64,000 nucleotides of DNA from UBA1926 sp036732005 (GCA_036732005.1 DAINDF010000001.1:1-64000), one strand, 5' to 3'. Positions 43,006-51,667 are shown, counted from the stretch's first letter. Notes: a model not told the origin generated them from the letters alone. Numbers and translations are program-made.

Positions 43006-43029
43006 AAGTTATTAGGAACGGAGGCAGAT

Positions 43030-43455
43030 ATGCTCATCGCCTTCTCGGTCGGTGTGCTTCTAGCGACTGGAGATTTGCCTCCACTCTCGTCCGGCTTTGA
43101 GCCCATGACGAAGGCGCAAGCGAGATCTGTAAGAGGCGCTTCTGCGGGAGGCTGGACATGCACGATCGGCTCGTGGGCGTGCCAGAGCGGTACGGCATGC
43201 CCGCCATATCCTGATGGAGGAGAGTATTGCTTGGAGTGCAATGACGACCTTCGTAATCAGGAGTGTGTCTTCTTCGGCTACCATAGCCGTATCAAACTTG
43301 TTTTTCTAACCAGCGGGTGCAATGGTGTGATCCCGACTGACTGTGCAATGGGCCGCCCCGGCGGATGCGACCTGCTTCTTGGGTGTATCAAGAACTTCAA
43401 CAAGGAAAGAGTGAGTTGTGGCACACAGGATTTCTGCGTGCTGATGGATGAATAG
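43030..43455 (+). CDS. Small secreted cysteine-rich protein with a Gly-Gly site
   Basis: 141 aa. Hydrophobic N-terminus (residues 1-14), then a polar stretch MTKAQARSVRGASAGG, and a mature part of about 100 residues containing 12 cysteines (first WTC, last DFCVL). The even cysteine number implies disulfides and export. The double glycine before TrpThrCys resembles the cleavage site used by C39-type peptidases on bacteriocin leaders, and a C39-like protein is encoded two genes downstream. ATG at 43030 with a strong GGAGGC-type site. The DNA is less GC-rich than the surroundings. No homologous family is recognised; a toxin, bacteriocin-like or structural surface peptide is possible. Confidence 0.7.
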   Translation: MLIAFSVGVLLATGDLPPLSSGFEPMTKAQARSVRGASAGGWTCTIGSWACQSGTACPPYPDGGEYCLECNDDLRNQECVFFGYHSRIKLVFLTSGCNGVIPTDCAMGRPGGCDLLLGCIKNFNKERVSCGTQDFCVLMDE

Positions 43456-43464
43456 GAGGCTCCT

Positions 43465-44442
43465 ATGAGATACGCGATCTGGCTGTTCGTTGGTGCCGTG
43501 TGCATGTCCGGCGCCTCGGCTTCGCAGGACCCGCCGACCCCGGAACAACTGGCCGACGCGTTCCAGAAGGCACGAGCAGCCATACCGGACACGATGCTAA
43601 CCTACACCAGAAGCATGCACGCGGCAGGCGACAATGGCGAGGTCAACGAACACGACGAAGGCCAACTGCTTCTGACAGCAAACGACTTTGCGTTGCGCGT
43701 GCTGCAGACCGACGGCGAAGACAAGAAGTCGACTCGTCGCGAGATCGTTTGGGCCTCGATCCAGAACCGTATCATCAGCGTTGACAAGGAACGACTGCCC
43801 GATCATCCCCGCTATGATATCGGCGCAATGCTCCCCAGCCCGAGGGCGCACCTCGCCTCCAGCGACTGCATTCTGAATGCATGGCTCTATCGCCGCGGCA
43901 TGCCAATCTATGAATTCCTGCGCGGAGCACTGGATCGCCCGAATATCAAGCTCTCGATTACATACATCCATCCTGCCCCACGTGATCATATTATTACACT
44001 TCAGATGCGGGTAGAGAATCAGACCGGAGAGCTCGGGTCGCTCGCGGAGATGGTGATCGATCCTTCGCGTGGTATGCTGGTGGAATCTCAGCGGACATGG
44101 ACGGTCGTGGCTGGCGAGCCGATCGAACCTCCCCTGACGGAGGTCGAGGTCAAGGAAGCGAAGCAACTCGGCGAATCTGGCGTCTGGTTCCCTACCGTTC
44201 TCGATATGCGTGCCGATAAAGCGGTGTCCCGGTTCGTGGTGGGGCGATTGCACGCCGGAGAGGGCGAGTTTCGGAACGGGCTCCCGGCGATACTCGATCG
44301 ACCGGTGATCATCCGCGGCCTCGATCATGAAGGACTCCTCCTGCTCGACAGGGCGGGCCGCCTGATCGAAGAGGGGAGCGTGGCCGACGACGCCACGGCG
44401 CGAATATTGTTTGAAGAGTATCTGGATTCGGCCCCAGACTGA
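43465..44442 (+). CDS. Exported protein of unknown function
   Basis: 325 aa with a signal peptide ending near residue 19 (SGASAS). An AGGAGG site sits just before the ATG, and the gap to the preceding gene is nine bases, so translation is linked. The protein is beta-rich with a helical start (QLADAFQKARAAIPDTML), broadly like half-barrel LolA-type exported proteins, but no motif is decisive. It sits between the cysteine-rich gene and the C39-like gene and shares their lower GC. A chaperone or handling role for the small protein is conjecture. Confidence 0.7.
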   Translation: MRYAIWLFVGAVCMSGASASQDPPTPEQLADAFQKARAAIPDTMLTYTRSMHAAGDNGEVNEHDEGQLLLTANDFALRVLQTDGEDKKSTRREIVWASIQNRIISVDKERLPDHPRYDIGAMLPSPRAHLASSDCILNAWLYRRGMPIYEFLRGALDRPNIKLSITYIHPAPRDHIITLQMRVENQTGELGSLAEMVIDPSRGMLVESQRTWTVVAGEPIEPPLTEVEVKEAKQLGESGVWFPTVLDMRADKAVSRFVVGRLHAGEGEFRNGLPAILDRPVIIRGLDHEGLLLLDRAGRLIEEGSVADDATARILFEEYLDSAPD

Positions 44443-44465
44443 CACGGTCAGAATTGGCTATCACA

Positions 44466-45002
44466 ATGAAAATACTCATCTCTCTGTTTACCTGCGTTGC
44501 TCTTCAGTCTACACTTGCATCCGCGCAACATATATCAATTGGCGTAGAGTTTGCGTCGTGCGATGTACACGCGCTGTGGGTGTCGTCGAACTTGCTGAAT
44601 CGCCAAATGCCCTTCAGCACAGCCAGGGGGGCGATGGACTCCTATCGGAGATCATCGAACGCGTCAATAGCCGATATCGAGAATGCGGCAACCGCCTTGA
44701 ACCTCCGTGCCGAGGCGGTGTGGCTACGACCGGATTGCGTCTCCTCGCTCAGGACTGTCGCGATCGTCAGAGTGCCGATGGAGGGTGACGAACGCGGCCC
44801 GTTCGATGGCGCTGGGCATTATGTTGTCGTGCAACCCCATGAACACTACTGGGCTGTTTATGATTTTCCAAGGGAAAGTATCCGCGTGGTCGAACCTGTG
44901 AATTGGCTTTATGAAATTGCTGAGATGCAAGGCCAAAGAGTCATTGAGATACCGGAAGTTCCGGCGCTCTTGTTGGCAAGATCGCGAAACGGTGGAACCT
45001 AA
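44466..45002 (+). CDS. Exported C39-peptidase-like protein
   Basis: 178 aa. ATG at 44466 is preferred because it begins a clear signal peptide (MKILISLFTCVALQSTLASA); an in-frame TTG lies four codons upstream. The mature part matches the C39-like cysteine peptidase plan: Cys in ASCDVHALWVSSNLL, His in GAGHYVVVQPHE, Asp in VYDFP. The usual Cys-Gly is Cys-Asp and the preceding oxyanion Gln is not where expected, so activity is uncertain. The base composition is the lowest in the window. It ends a three-gene unit, with a hairpin at 45083 beyond. Confidence 0.65.
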   Translation: MKILISLFTCVALQSTLASAQHISIGVEFASCDVHALWVSSNLLNRQMPFSTARGAMDSYRRSSNASIADIENAATALNLRAEAVWLRPDCVSSLRTVAIVRVPMEGDERGPFDGAGHYVVVQPHEHYWAVYDFPRESIRVVEPVNWLYEIAEMQGQRVIEIPEVPALLLARSRNGGT

Positions 45003-45082
45003 TCTTGGAATGGACGAAGAGGAGTTGTAGAGGGCGATCCTGTACGAAATGCCAGGCACCCATGACCCCAGATGATGCCGCT

Positions 45083-45099
45083 GACCTGCCCGGCAGGTC
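45083..45099 (+). terminator. Hairpin after the low-GC cassette
   Basis: GACCTGCC and GGCAGGTC separated by one base, a perfect 8+1+8 inverted repeat between the C39-like gene stop and the waaA stop. It marks the right end of the low-GC segment. Confidence 0.4.
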
Positions 45100-45161
45100 G
45101 GTGCTTCACGCCGACCGACGCGGCGATCGCTGACCCGAAGGCGGTCCAGTGGAACTTGGCC

Positions 45162-46442
45162 TCACCCCGCCGGGGCCTTGCGCGATGCCGCCACACGCCC
45201 GCGTCGGGCGAGCATTTCCAATAGCAGCGCCGCGTGCCGCTCGCTCGCGCCCCGGTTGGCCCGGATGCACGCCCGCCCACGCGCGGCGAGCTCCAGCGCG
45301 CCCCCGCGGTCGGCCAGCAGCCGCGTGATCTCGTCACGCAGCGTCTCCCGCGTGGCCCGCGCGATGCCGCCCGCGGACTCGAACGCGGCGACGATGGTCG
45401 CGAAATCGGAGACCGCCGGGCCGATGATCGTCGGCCTGCCCAGCCCGATCGGCTCGGTCGGGTCCGAGCCGTGCAGGTCCCCGAAACTCCGCCCCACCAC
45501 GACGACATCAGCCAAGGCGTACGCGGCGCGGAGTTCGCCGATCGTGTCAAGCAGGAAGCGGTCGCCCTCCGCGGCGGGCGGGCCGTGCTTCTTCGTGACC
45601 GAGCGTCGGACGCACCCGGTCATCGCCGCGGCGGCCTCGTCGAATCGCTCGGGGAGCCTGGGGGCGCAGAGGAGTTGCACGCCGCGGAGCCCGGCGCAGG
45701 CGCGGTGCAGCAGGGCCTCCTCGCCGGGCCCGGTGCTGCCGGCGACGACGAGCGGGCGGTCGCGACGGAGGCCGAGATTGGCGGCGAGTTCGTCGGCGCC
45801 CGCGACCGAGTCCTCGATCAGGGCGTTGTCCCACTTCATCGAGCCGGTGATGTGCACCGCGTCGTGGGCCACACCCATCGATTCGAAGCGCTCGGCGTAG
45901 GCCTCGTCCTGCACGGCCGCGAACTCGAGGGCCCGGAACATGGGCGAGAGGAACCGGCGGAAGCGGCGGTAGCCCCGGAAACTCCTCGCGCTGAGCCGCC
46001 CGTTGATCACGCCGAGCGGGATGCCCCGTCGCCCGCATTCGGCGACGAAGTTGGGCCACAGTTCCAGTTCCACGAGCGCGACCGCGTCGGGACGCACGGC
46101 GTCCAGGAAACGGGCGACCGCCCCGGAGAAATCAAGCGGGTACCGCACCACCCGGCACGACCCGCCGAACAGCGCCCGAGCCCGCGCCAGCCCGGTGTCG
46201 GTCGTGGTCGACACAACGACCTCGGCCTCGGACGCGAGCAGCGGGACGAGCGAACGCAGCGCGCTCACCTCCCCCACCGACACCGCGTGGAGCAGGAGCC
46301 TGGGCTTGCCCCCGCCCGGCGCCGGCCCGAGCATGCCCCCGACCCGCCCGAACCGCTGCCCCCACCCGCCCCGAGCCTTGCGGAGCCAGACGGGGGCCGT
46401 GAGGCAGACCAGGGGGATGTAGAGGAGATCGAGCCTGTTCAT
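45162..46442 (-). CDS. waaA: 3-deoxy-D-manno-octulosonic acid transferase
   Basis: 426 aa inner-membrane-associated glycosyltransferase that adds Kdo to lipid A precursor. N-terminal hydrophobic segment (LLYIPLVCLTAPVWL), then the GT30 N-domain with HAVSVGEVSAL, TTTDTGLARA, LVELELWPNF and NGRLSARSFRGYRRF, and the C-domain with AGSTGPGEE and EPIGLGRPTIIGP. Full length. Its presence shows an outer membrane with Kdo-containing lipopolysaccharide-type glycolipid. The start is ATG at 46442; a tRNA gene lies 34 bases upstream. Confidence 0.94.
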   Translation of the reverse strand: MNRLDLLYIPLVCLTAPVWLRKARGGWGQRFGRVGGMLGPAPGGGKPRLLLHAVSVGEVSALRSLVPLLASEAEVVVSTTTDTGLARARALFGGSCRVVRYPLDFSGAVARFLDAVRPDAVALVELELWPNFVAECGRRGIPLGVINGRLSARSFRGYRRFRRFLSPMFRALEFAAVQDEAYAERFESMGVAHDAVHITGSMKWDNALIEDSVAGADELAANLGLRRDRPLVVAGSTGPGEEALLHRACAGLRGVQLLCAPRLPERFDEAAAAMTGCVRRSVTKKHGPPAAEGDRFLLDTIGELRAAYALADVVVVGRSFGDLHGSDPTEPIGLGRPTIIGPAVSDFATIVAAFESAGGIARATRETLRDEITRLLADRGGALELAARGRACIRANRGASERHAALLLEMLARRGRVAASRKAPAG

Positions 46443-46476
46443 GCCGCCGTGGGTGGTCTCGTCGCCGCTTCCGAAT

Positions 46477-46549
46477 GGGCGGGCCGGGACTCGAACCCGG
46501 GACCCTTCGCGTGTAAAGCGAACGCTCTGGCCAACTGAGCTACCCGCCC
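46477..46549 (-). tRNA. tRNA-Val (anticodon UAC)
   Basis: 73-nt cloverleaf on the minus strand. Acceptor GGGCGGG pairs with CCCGCCC; D stem GCTC/GAGC; anticodon stem TTCGC/GCGAA closing the loop TTTACAC with anticodon TAC; T stem CCGGG/CCCGG with loop TTCGAGT. No CCA is encoded after the discriminator A. It lies between two minus-strand genes and probably shares their transcription direction. Confidence 0.97.
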
Positions 46550-46580
46550 TGTCGGCAGAGGATAGGAGGCGGGCGGCGCG

Positions 46581-47849
46581 TCAGGCCCCCGCGACCGGGG
46601 CGTGGAAGGCGAGCGAGTACTGCGTGCCGTAGACCGGGTACTCCGCCCGGCAGCGGTACCCGCGGAGCGACGCGGCGTCGTGCCCCAATGCGGCCGCGAC
46701 CCGATGGATGAGCTCGGGATACCTCGGCAACTCGGCCACCCGCCCCCCCGCGGGGCCGCCCGCGATCGCGTCAACCCCGGCGGTCAGGTCGAGCCGATCG
46801 CTCTGTCGGGAAGGGTCGTTGAGGTTGACCACGCCCCCAAACGCGGTGTCGTGGATCAGCAACTCGGGGAACTGCGTCGCGTAGAGGTCGCGGTGGACGA
46901 ACAGGTCGAAGCAGAGCGATCTCGCGGGAGGGGTGATCTCCGCGAAGACAAACGCCCGACGGCCGGGCGAGGCGACGAACCGCCGCAGATCGCCCCGGTC
47001 GATCTCGGCGAGCACGATGGTCACCTCGGAGCCCTTGCCGAAATCCTCCCCGCCCAGGGCGTAGCGGACGGTCTCGCCGGTGCGATGCGTGGTGATCGAG
47101 GCGGGCGGGGATGAGCAGTAGTCCGCGACCCGCATGTCGGCGAGGCTCTCGATGGGCGTGCCGTCGAGCGAGGTCGGGCGGCGGTCCCCCTGGTCGCTCG
47201 GGAATCGCCGGCTCGCGATCGTCACCGGCGCCCCGGGCCTCAGCCGGCGCAGCCCGATGACGCCGTGGACCCAGGCGACATCGATGTGCGCACCGTCCGG
47301 ATTGGGGGTCAGCAGCGCGGCCGCGAGGAGCAGGTCGACGCTGCACCCCCGCAATTCGGCGTTCGCCCGGAACAGGGACTGCTTGCGGCGGAGTTCGAAT
47401 TCCCGGCGGGCCTCGGGGACCCAGGCGCTCACGATCGTGTCCAGCGCCGCCCGGTCGCCCAGATCATCCCGGATCAGGGCCTCGAGTTCATCCACCGCGA
47501 CCCGGGCGGCATCGAGCATCTTCGGATCCACCCCGGCCTTGGCCCCGCCCCGGATCACACGCCGCAGCGGCTCGGGCCCCGGGATTCGGTGGATCACCGA
47601 GTACGGGTCCTCGGCGCGGATCGCCTTGAGCAGTCGGCTGGTGAGCACCTTGTCGACCCCGAGCCGCCGGGCCAGGGCCTGGGGGCCGGTTTCCGCCGGG
47701 GCGACCGCGGCGACGAGATCGACAAAGCCGCGGTGGAGCATCGACCCGGCCCGGGCGACTCGGGCTTCGAGATCCCCCACGATCGGGGGGTGTACCTTGG
47801 TTGAGAGGTCGGCTCGTGCATGCATGGCTGAAGGTCGCTCCGTCTGCAT
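46581..47849 (-). CDS. Conserved-looking protein of unknown function
   Basis: 422 aa, soluble. The N-terminal ~100 residues are helical and include ARRLGVDKVLTSRLLKAIRAED, which looks like a winged-helix or HTH segment; the remainder is mixed alpha/beta with no catalytic motif recognised. ATG at 47849 is chosen because a TATCGT hexamer ends seven bases upstream; an ATG eight codons in is the alternative. It is not linked to its neighbours by spacing. A DNA-binding regulator with a large ligand or partner domain is possible. Confidence 0.65.
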   Translation of the reverse strand: MQTERPSAMHARADLSTKVHPPIVGDLEARVARAGSMLHRGFVDLVAAVAPAETGPQALARRLGVDKVLTSRLLKAIRAEDPYSVIHRIPGPEPLRRVIRGGAKAGVDPKMLDAARVAVDELEALIRDDLGDRAALDTIVSAWVPEARREFELRRKQSLFRANAELRGCSVDLLLAAALLTPNPDGAHIDVAWVHGVIGLRRLRPGAPVTIASRRFPSDQGDRRPTSLDGTPIESLADMRVADYCSSPPASITTHRTGETVRYALGGEDFGKGSEVTIVLAEIDRGDLRRFVASPGRRAFVFAEITPPARSLCFDLFVHRDLYATQFPELLIHDTAFGGVVNLNDPSRQSDRLDLTAGVDAIAGGPAGGRVAELPRYPELIHRVAAALGHDAASLRGYRCRAEYPVYGTQYSLAFHAPVAGA

Positions 47850-47856
47850 CTCGCTG

Positions 47857-47862
47857 ACGATA
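47857..47862 (-). promoter_or_regulatory. -10 hexamer of the 422-aa protein gene (leaderless type)
   Basis: TATCGT on the minus strand, seven bases before the ATG at 47849. Confidence 0.4.
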
Positions 47863-48072
47863 GCAGGCCCCCGGAGGGAGGCCCACAGAATTCTCGGCAG
47901 TTTCCCGGAAACTTCTTGATCGCCGGGTCACCCTGCCGTATAACCACTCGTGAGGGCGTGGAAGGCTGGCCCCGGATGCTCGGAATGCGGAGGGGCTGGA
48001 TTCAACAAACCAATAGACAAGCCGGTGCCGCGCCGCGGCGTCGGCGCAACATCGCGAGATAGGGGAGACCAA

Positions 48073-48918
48073 ATGAAAGCAAGCTTGATTCTCTGCATGG
48101 CGCTGGCGGCCGGGATCGCCGCGGCGGACACGACGGTCGTCGGCTTTGAGAGCGGGACCCAGGGCTGGAGCGGGCCCTCGGGGATCGGGGGCGGAACGAC
48201 GATCGATGTCGAGGACGGCACGCCGGCGCCGAGCCTTCGGACGGTCTTCAACGACTTCGGGATCACCTTCCGGACGACCTCGAACACGGCCTGGGTGCGC
48301 GACTTCAGCGAGGTCGAGAGCGCCACCTTCTCTGTCGACACGCTCGTCAGGCAGATCAACTTCTTCGGCCAGGATGTCTCACGCCCCTGGCTGCTCGAAC
48401 TCCGGGACTACGACAGCGGCGCGCCGGGCTACCCCTGGGCGAGTGTGTGGTACAAGTTTGCCGATATCTCCCAGGCATCGCACGGCGCCTGGACCACCTT
48501 CAGTGTCACCATCGCCGACACCGGCGCGGCGGATCTCCCCGCCGGGTGGCGGGGCTACGGCGACGAGGACCCCGTGACCTTTGAGCCGATCCTGCCCGCG
48601 GGCGTGACCTTCGCGCAGATCCTCGCGGGGGTGGACGAGGTCGTGTACACGACCCTCGAACCGGGGTTCTTCTTCGGGTTCACCGATCACGATGTCGCGA
48701 TTGACACGGTGACGGTGACCACCGAGGCCGGCCCGGCCGGCTGCAACGCGGCGGACAACGCCGAGCCGTTCGGCGTGCTGGATCTGGCCGATGTGCAGGG
48801 CTTCATCGCGGCGTTCGTGTCGCAGGGCGACGCGGCGGATGTCGCGGCCCCGTTCGGCGTCTGGGATCTCGCCGATGTCCAGGCCTTCATCACCGCGTTC
48901 TCCGGCGGGTGCCCCTGA
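48073..48918 (+). CDS. Secreted protein with two dockerin-like repeats
   Basis: 281 aa. ATG at 48073 follows AGGGGAG and begins a signal peptide (MKASLILCMALAAGIAAA). The central part opens TTVVGFESGTQGWSG, a pattern of carbohydrate-binding-like beta-sandwiches in secreted proteins. The tail holds two dockerin-like repeats from GCNAADNAEPFGVLDLADVQ to FSGGCP. No enzyme motif is seen. A terminator-like hairpin lies 30 bases after the stop. Confidence 0.8.
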   Translation: MKASLILCMALAAGIAAADTTVVGFESGTQGWSGPSGIGGGTTIDVEDGTPAPSLRTVFNDFGITFRTTSNTAWVRDFSEVESATFSVDTLVRQINFFGQDVSRPWLLELRDYDSGAPGYPWASVWYKFADISQASHGAWTTFSVTIADTGAADLPAGWRGYGDEDPVTFEPILPAGVTFAQILAGVDEVVYTTLEPGFFFGFTDHDVAIDTVTVTTEAGPAGCNAADNAEPFGVLDLADVQGFIAAFVSQGDAADVAAPFGVWDLADVQAFITAFSGGCP

Positions 48919-48947
48919 CCCCGGCCGGGCGAGTTTGAGTTTTCCGT

Positions 48948-48972
48948 GAGCGACGGGCCGGTCCCGTCGCTC
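48948..48972 (+). terminator. Terminator-like hairpin of the dockerin gene
   Basis: Perfect 10-bp stem (GAGCGACGGG / CCCGTCGCTC) with a five-base loop. There is no T run after it; TTTT precedes it. Confidence 0.5.
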
Positions 48973-49033
48973 TCCATGCGCCGGAATACTCCGAGCCCGG
49001 GGCGGATTGGCGGTGCAACCGCCGGGGTTCCCC

Positions 49034-49062
49034 TTGACACGGGGGGCCCGCCCGCCCAATCT
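49034..49062 (+). promoter_or_regulatory. Promoter of the Ser/Thr-rich protein gene
   Basis: TTGACA at 49034-49039 (consensus -35), a 17-base spacer and a weak -10 CAATCT at 49057-49062. The gene start at 49107 follows 45 bases later. Confidence 0.4.
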
Positions 49063-49106
49063 GATGCCGGTCGCCGTTCGGCGGCCATTGCCGAGAAAGG
49101 ACCGAC

Positions 49107-49415
49107 ATGGCACTGCCGACCAAATTTGCCCCGCCGAGCAAGGGAACCGAGATCTCGCTGCCCAAAATCCCGGCGCCCACAGGGCCCAGCACGAGCAGCA
49201 GCACCTCGACCCACTCGACGACGAGCAGCTCGTCGCACTCCTCGAGCGGCTCGATGTCGACGGACTGGAAGTCGACCAACGACATCCGCCGTCAGCAGCT
49301 GCAGGTGAAGCACGGCCTGTCGGCCGACGACGCGCACGACATGACCGACATTCCCTACACCGAGCCCGACGACGACTCGGACCACAGCCCCAAGGCGAAG
49401 AAGAAGGGCAAGTGA
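49107..49415 (+). CDS. Small Ser/Thr-rich hydrophilic protein
   Basis: 102 aa. Start supported by GAAAGGA. A Ser/Thr-rich segment covers about 28-50; the tail is Asp-rich then Lys-rich (KAKKKGK). No signal peptide, no membrane segment. Composition suggests a disordered protein that could be phosphorylated by Hanks-type kinases or bind nucleic acid; both are inference. No family recognised. Confidence 0.65.
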   Translation: MALPTKFAPPSKGTEISLPKIPAPTGPSTSSSTSTHSTTSSSSHSSSGSMSTDWKSTNDIRRQQLQVKHGLSADDAHDMTDIPYTEPDDDSDHSPKAKKKGK

Positions 49416-49448
49416 GCGGATCGCGGGGTGCTCCTCGCTGCGAGCGCG

Positions 49449-50042
49449 TCAGGGGAACATGAGCGCCGGCTGCGTCATCGACCGCTCGTGTTCGAGCAGC
49501 CAGCGCTTGTTCTCCAGCCCCCCGCCGTACCCGCGGAGGCCCTGCGTCCCGCCGGCGTCGGGGTCGTAGGACCCGTCCACGACCCGGTGGCAAGGGATCA
49601 GGATCGATACGCGGTTCCGCCCCGACGCGGCCCCCACCGCCCGCGCCGAGGTCGCGGGCAACCCCAGTCGCCGGGCGAGTCCGCCGTAGGTCTCGGTTCG
49701 GCCCGGAGGGATGTCTCGCATGCCGGTCCAGACCTTGTGCTGAAACGCCGTGCCGGGCGTGCAGAGCGGGAGCGTGAATTCAGGTTTCGCTCCCGCAAAG
49801 TACGCGTTGAGCTCGTATTCGAGCTCATCGAGAAGCCCCGACCCCCCGGCGGCGGAGTCGGCCATGAACACCGTGCGGAAATACAGTTCGAGTTCATGAA
49901 GTTCACGGGCCCGCCGGCTCTCATCTCCCAATTCGAGCAGGCAGACGCCCCCGGGTTCGAGGTCGGAGCCCCCGGGCTCGACCACGCCGGCGAGGATCGG
50001 GCCCATCGGCGATTCAATGTTCCGGCGCCTGAGTTCGACCAT
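49449..50042 (-). CDS. ogt: Methylated-DNA--protein-cysteine S-methyltransferase
   Basis: 197 aa suicide enzyme that removes methyl groups from O6-methylguanine. The acceptor Cys151 lies in ILIPCHRVV; the HTH recognition element TYGGLARRLGLP is at about 118-129; the end has GGLENKRWLLEHE. The start at 50042 has a GGAGG site. Without an Ada regulatory domain, this is the constitutive Ogt form. The upstream S10 peptidase gene ends 26 bases away on the same strand. Confidence 0.93.
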   Translation of the reverse strand: MVELRRRNIESPMGPILAGVVEPGGSDLEPGGVCLLELGDESRRARELHELELYFRTVFMADSAAGGSGLLDELEYELNAYFAGAKPEFTLPLCTPGTAFQHKVWTGMRDIPPGRTETYGGLARRLGLPATSARAVGAASGRNRVSILIPCHRVVDGSYDPDAGGTQGLRGYGGGLENKRWLLEHERSMTQPALMFP

Positions 50043-50068
50043 GCCTCCATCCTCCGCGGCTTTGGGGG

Positions 50069-51631
50069 TCAAGCGATGATCTCGCCGGCGTCGCGGGTGA
50101 GCGCCCGCCTGGATTTCTCCCACGAGTAGAACATGTGCCCGCCGTCGTAGTTGCGGAAACGCACCTGCTTGCGGAGGGCGGTCGGCAGCCTGAGCAGCCC
50201 GACCGACCTCTCGCTGGAGAAGTAGGTCGTCACCAGGTCGTACCACCCGTGGCAGATCATGAGGCGCAGCGCGGGATTGGTCGCAAGGCCGTACCGGATG
50301 TCGTCGGCGCAGTCGAGTTGCCGCTGCCAGAAGCCGGCCATGGCGTCGTCCTGCCAGAGCCGGTTGACCTCCAACCCGAGCAGGAGATACTCGCGGTCGG
50401 TGCTCAGGCCCAGGTCCGAGCGGAGCAGCGTGTTGATGCCCGCGGTGTACGCGGCCATGATCCCGGCGAGCGTGGGGTCGGGGTTGGGCGATCCCTCGCG
50501 ATCCGGGAAGACATTCGGGCCGGTGATCGCCGCGTCGTAGAGCCCGCAGAGCAGGCCCTCTTCACGCAGCAGCTCGCGAGCGAAGACCTCGATGGGGATC
50601 CGGCAGCCGTGCCGCTCCACGAGGTGCTCGGGCAACCCGATGTACTCGGCGATCTCGGCGACCGCGGCGGCACGGGCCCCGTCCGGCGTGCGATCGCCCC
50701 GGATGAGCATCGACGCGAGCGTCTGCTCGGCGAGTTCCTCGCCCGCCGCTCGAACGGCCGCGGGCTTGAGGCCGGCGAACCGCCCCCTCGATTTCTTGTG
50801 ATACGCGGCGGCGAGCCCCATGGTCGGCAGGGTGTTCAGCCAAGGGGCGAGGTCGTAGTCGGTGCCGATCAGGCCGAGGAAGTCGATCGCCGGCGAGACC
50901 ATGACCGCCCCGGTCAGGGCGACGCCGCGGTCCGGCAACGCTCGCACGAGCTTTCCGACACGGAACCCCCCGTAGCTCTCGCCCGCGATGGAGACCGGGC
51001 TCTGCCATCGCTTGAACCGGCTGAGCCATTGCGTCACGAACTCGGCGAGCACATCGATATCGCGTTGGACCCCGTAGAAGGGCTTCTTGGCGTCGGGGAG
51101 TTCCTTGGTTCGCTTGGCGGTCTTCTCCTCCTCGGCGTCGACTCCCTGCTGCTCCAGCTTGCTCTCGGCCACGGTTCGGCTCAGGCCCGTCCCGACGGGA
51201 TCCACGAACACGAGGTCGGAGAACGCGAGCCAGCTCTCGGCGTTCTCCAGCAACTTCGCGGGCGGCGGGAGCACACGCCCGGTCGATGAAAACGCGACCC
51301 GCTTCGGGCCGGCGACCCCGAGATGAAGGAACGCCGATGCGGCCCCCGGCCCGCCGTTGAAAAGGAAGGTGACGGGGCGGTCGGGGTTGCGGGGCTCGGC
51401 CTGGTAGGCGGTGAAGAAGACCTCGGCGCGGGGCACGCCGTGCTCGCGGACCAGCAGCCAGTCCGCGTTCACGGTGAACCGCGACTTCCGACGGCCCGGC
51501 GCGGCCCCGGACCACTCCACACGGGTCTCGATCCCCTCCGGGGTGCGGTAGGGTTTCGCCCCCGGCTTGGGGCTCGACGCTTCACCGGGCTTCTCGGCGG
51601 GCTTCGCGGCGGCTTGGGGTTCTGTCGGCAT
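50069..51631 (-). CDS. Serine carboxypeptidase-like protein (peptidase S10 family)
   Basis: 520 aa. The alpha/beta-hydrolase core carries LFNGGPGAAS at about 90-99 (oxyanion loop), the nucleophile Ser219 in AGESYGG, and a late His in DGGHMFYSWEKS; a PTMG-type Asp lies in ICHGWYDLVTTY. No signal peptide is present although S10 enzymes often act outside the cytoplasm; the first 30 residues are low-complexity. The start is leaderless-like, with TACCGT six bases upstream. ogt follows downstream. Substrate unknown. Confidence 0.88.
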   Translation of the reverse strand: MPTEPQAAAKPAEKPGEASSPKPGAKPYRTPEGIETRVEWSGAAPGRRKSRFTVNADWLLVREHGVPRAEVFFTAYQAEPRNPDRPVTFLFNGGPGAASAFLHLGVAGPKRVAFSSTGRVLPPPAKLLENAESWLAFSDLVFVDPVGTGLSRTVAESKLEQQGVDAEEEKTAKRTKELPDAKKPFYGVQRDIDVLAEFVTQWLSRFKRWQSPVSIAGESYGGFRVGKLVRALPDRGVALTGAVMVSPAIDFLGLIGTDYDLAPWLNTLPTMGLAAAYHKKSRGRFAGLKPAAVRAAGEELAEQTLASMLIRGDRTPDGARAAAVAEIAEYIGLPEHLVERHGCRIPIEVFARELLREEGLLCGLYDAAITGPNVFPDREGSPNPDPTLAGIMAAYTAGINTLLRSDLGLSTDREYLLLGLEVNRLWQDDAMAGFWQRQLDCADDIRYGLATNPALRLMICHGWYDLVTTYFSSERSVGLLRLPTALRKQVRFRNYDGGHMFYSWEKSRRALTRDAGEIIA

Positions 51632-51637
51632 CGGAAC

Positions 51638-51643
51638 ACGGTA
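51638..51643 (-). promoter_or_regulatory. -10 hexamer of the S10 peptidase gene (leaderless type)
   Basis: TACCGT on the minus strand, six bases before the ATG at 51631. Confidence 0.4.
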
Positions 51644-51667
51644 CCACGACGGCCCCGCGCCGGTTGC

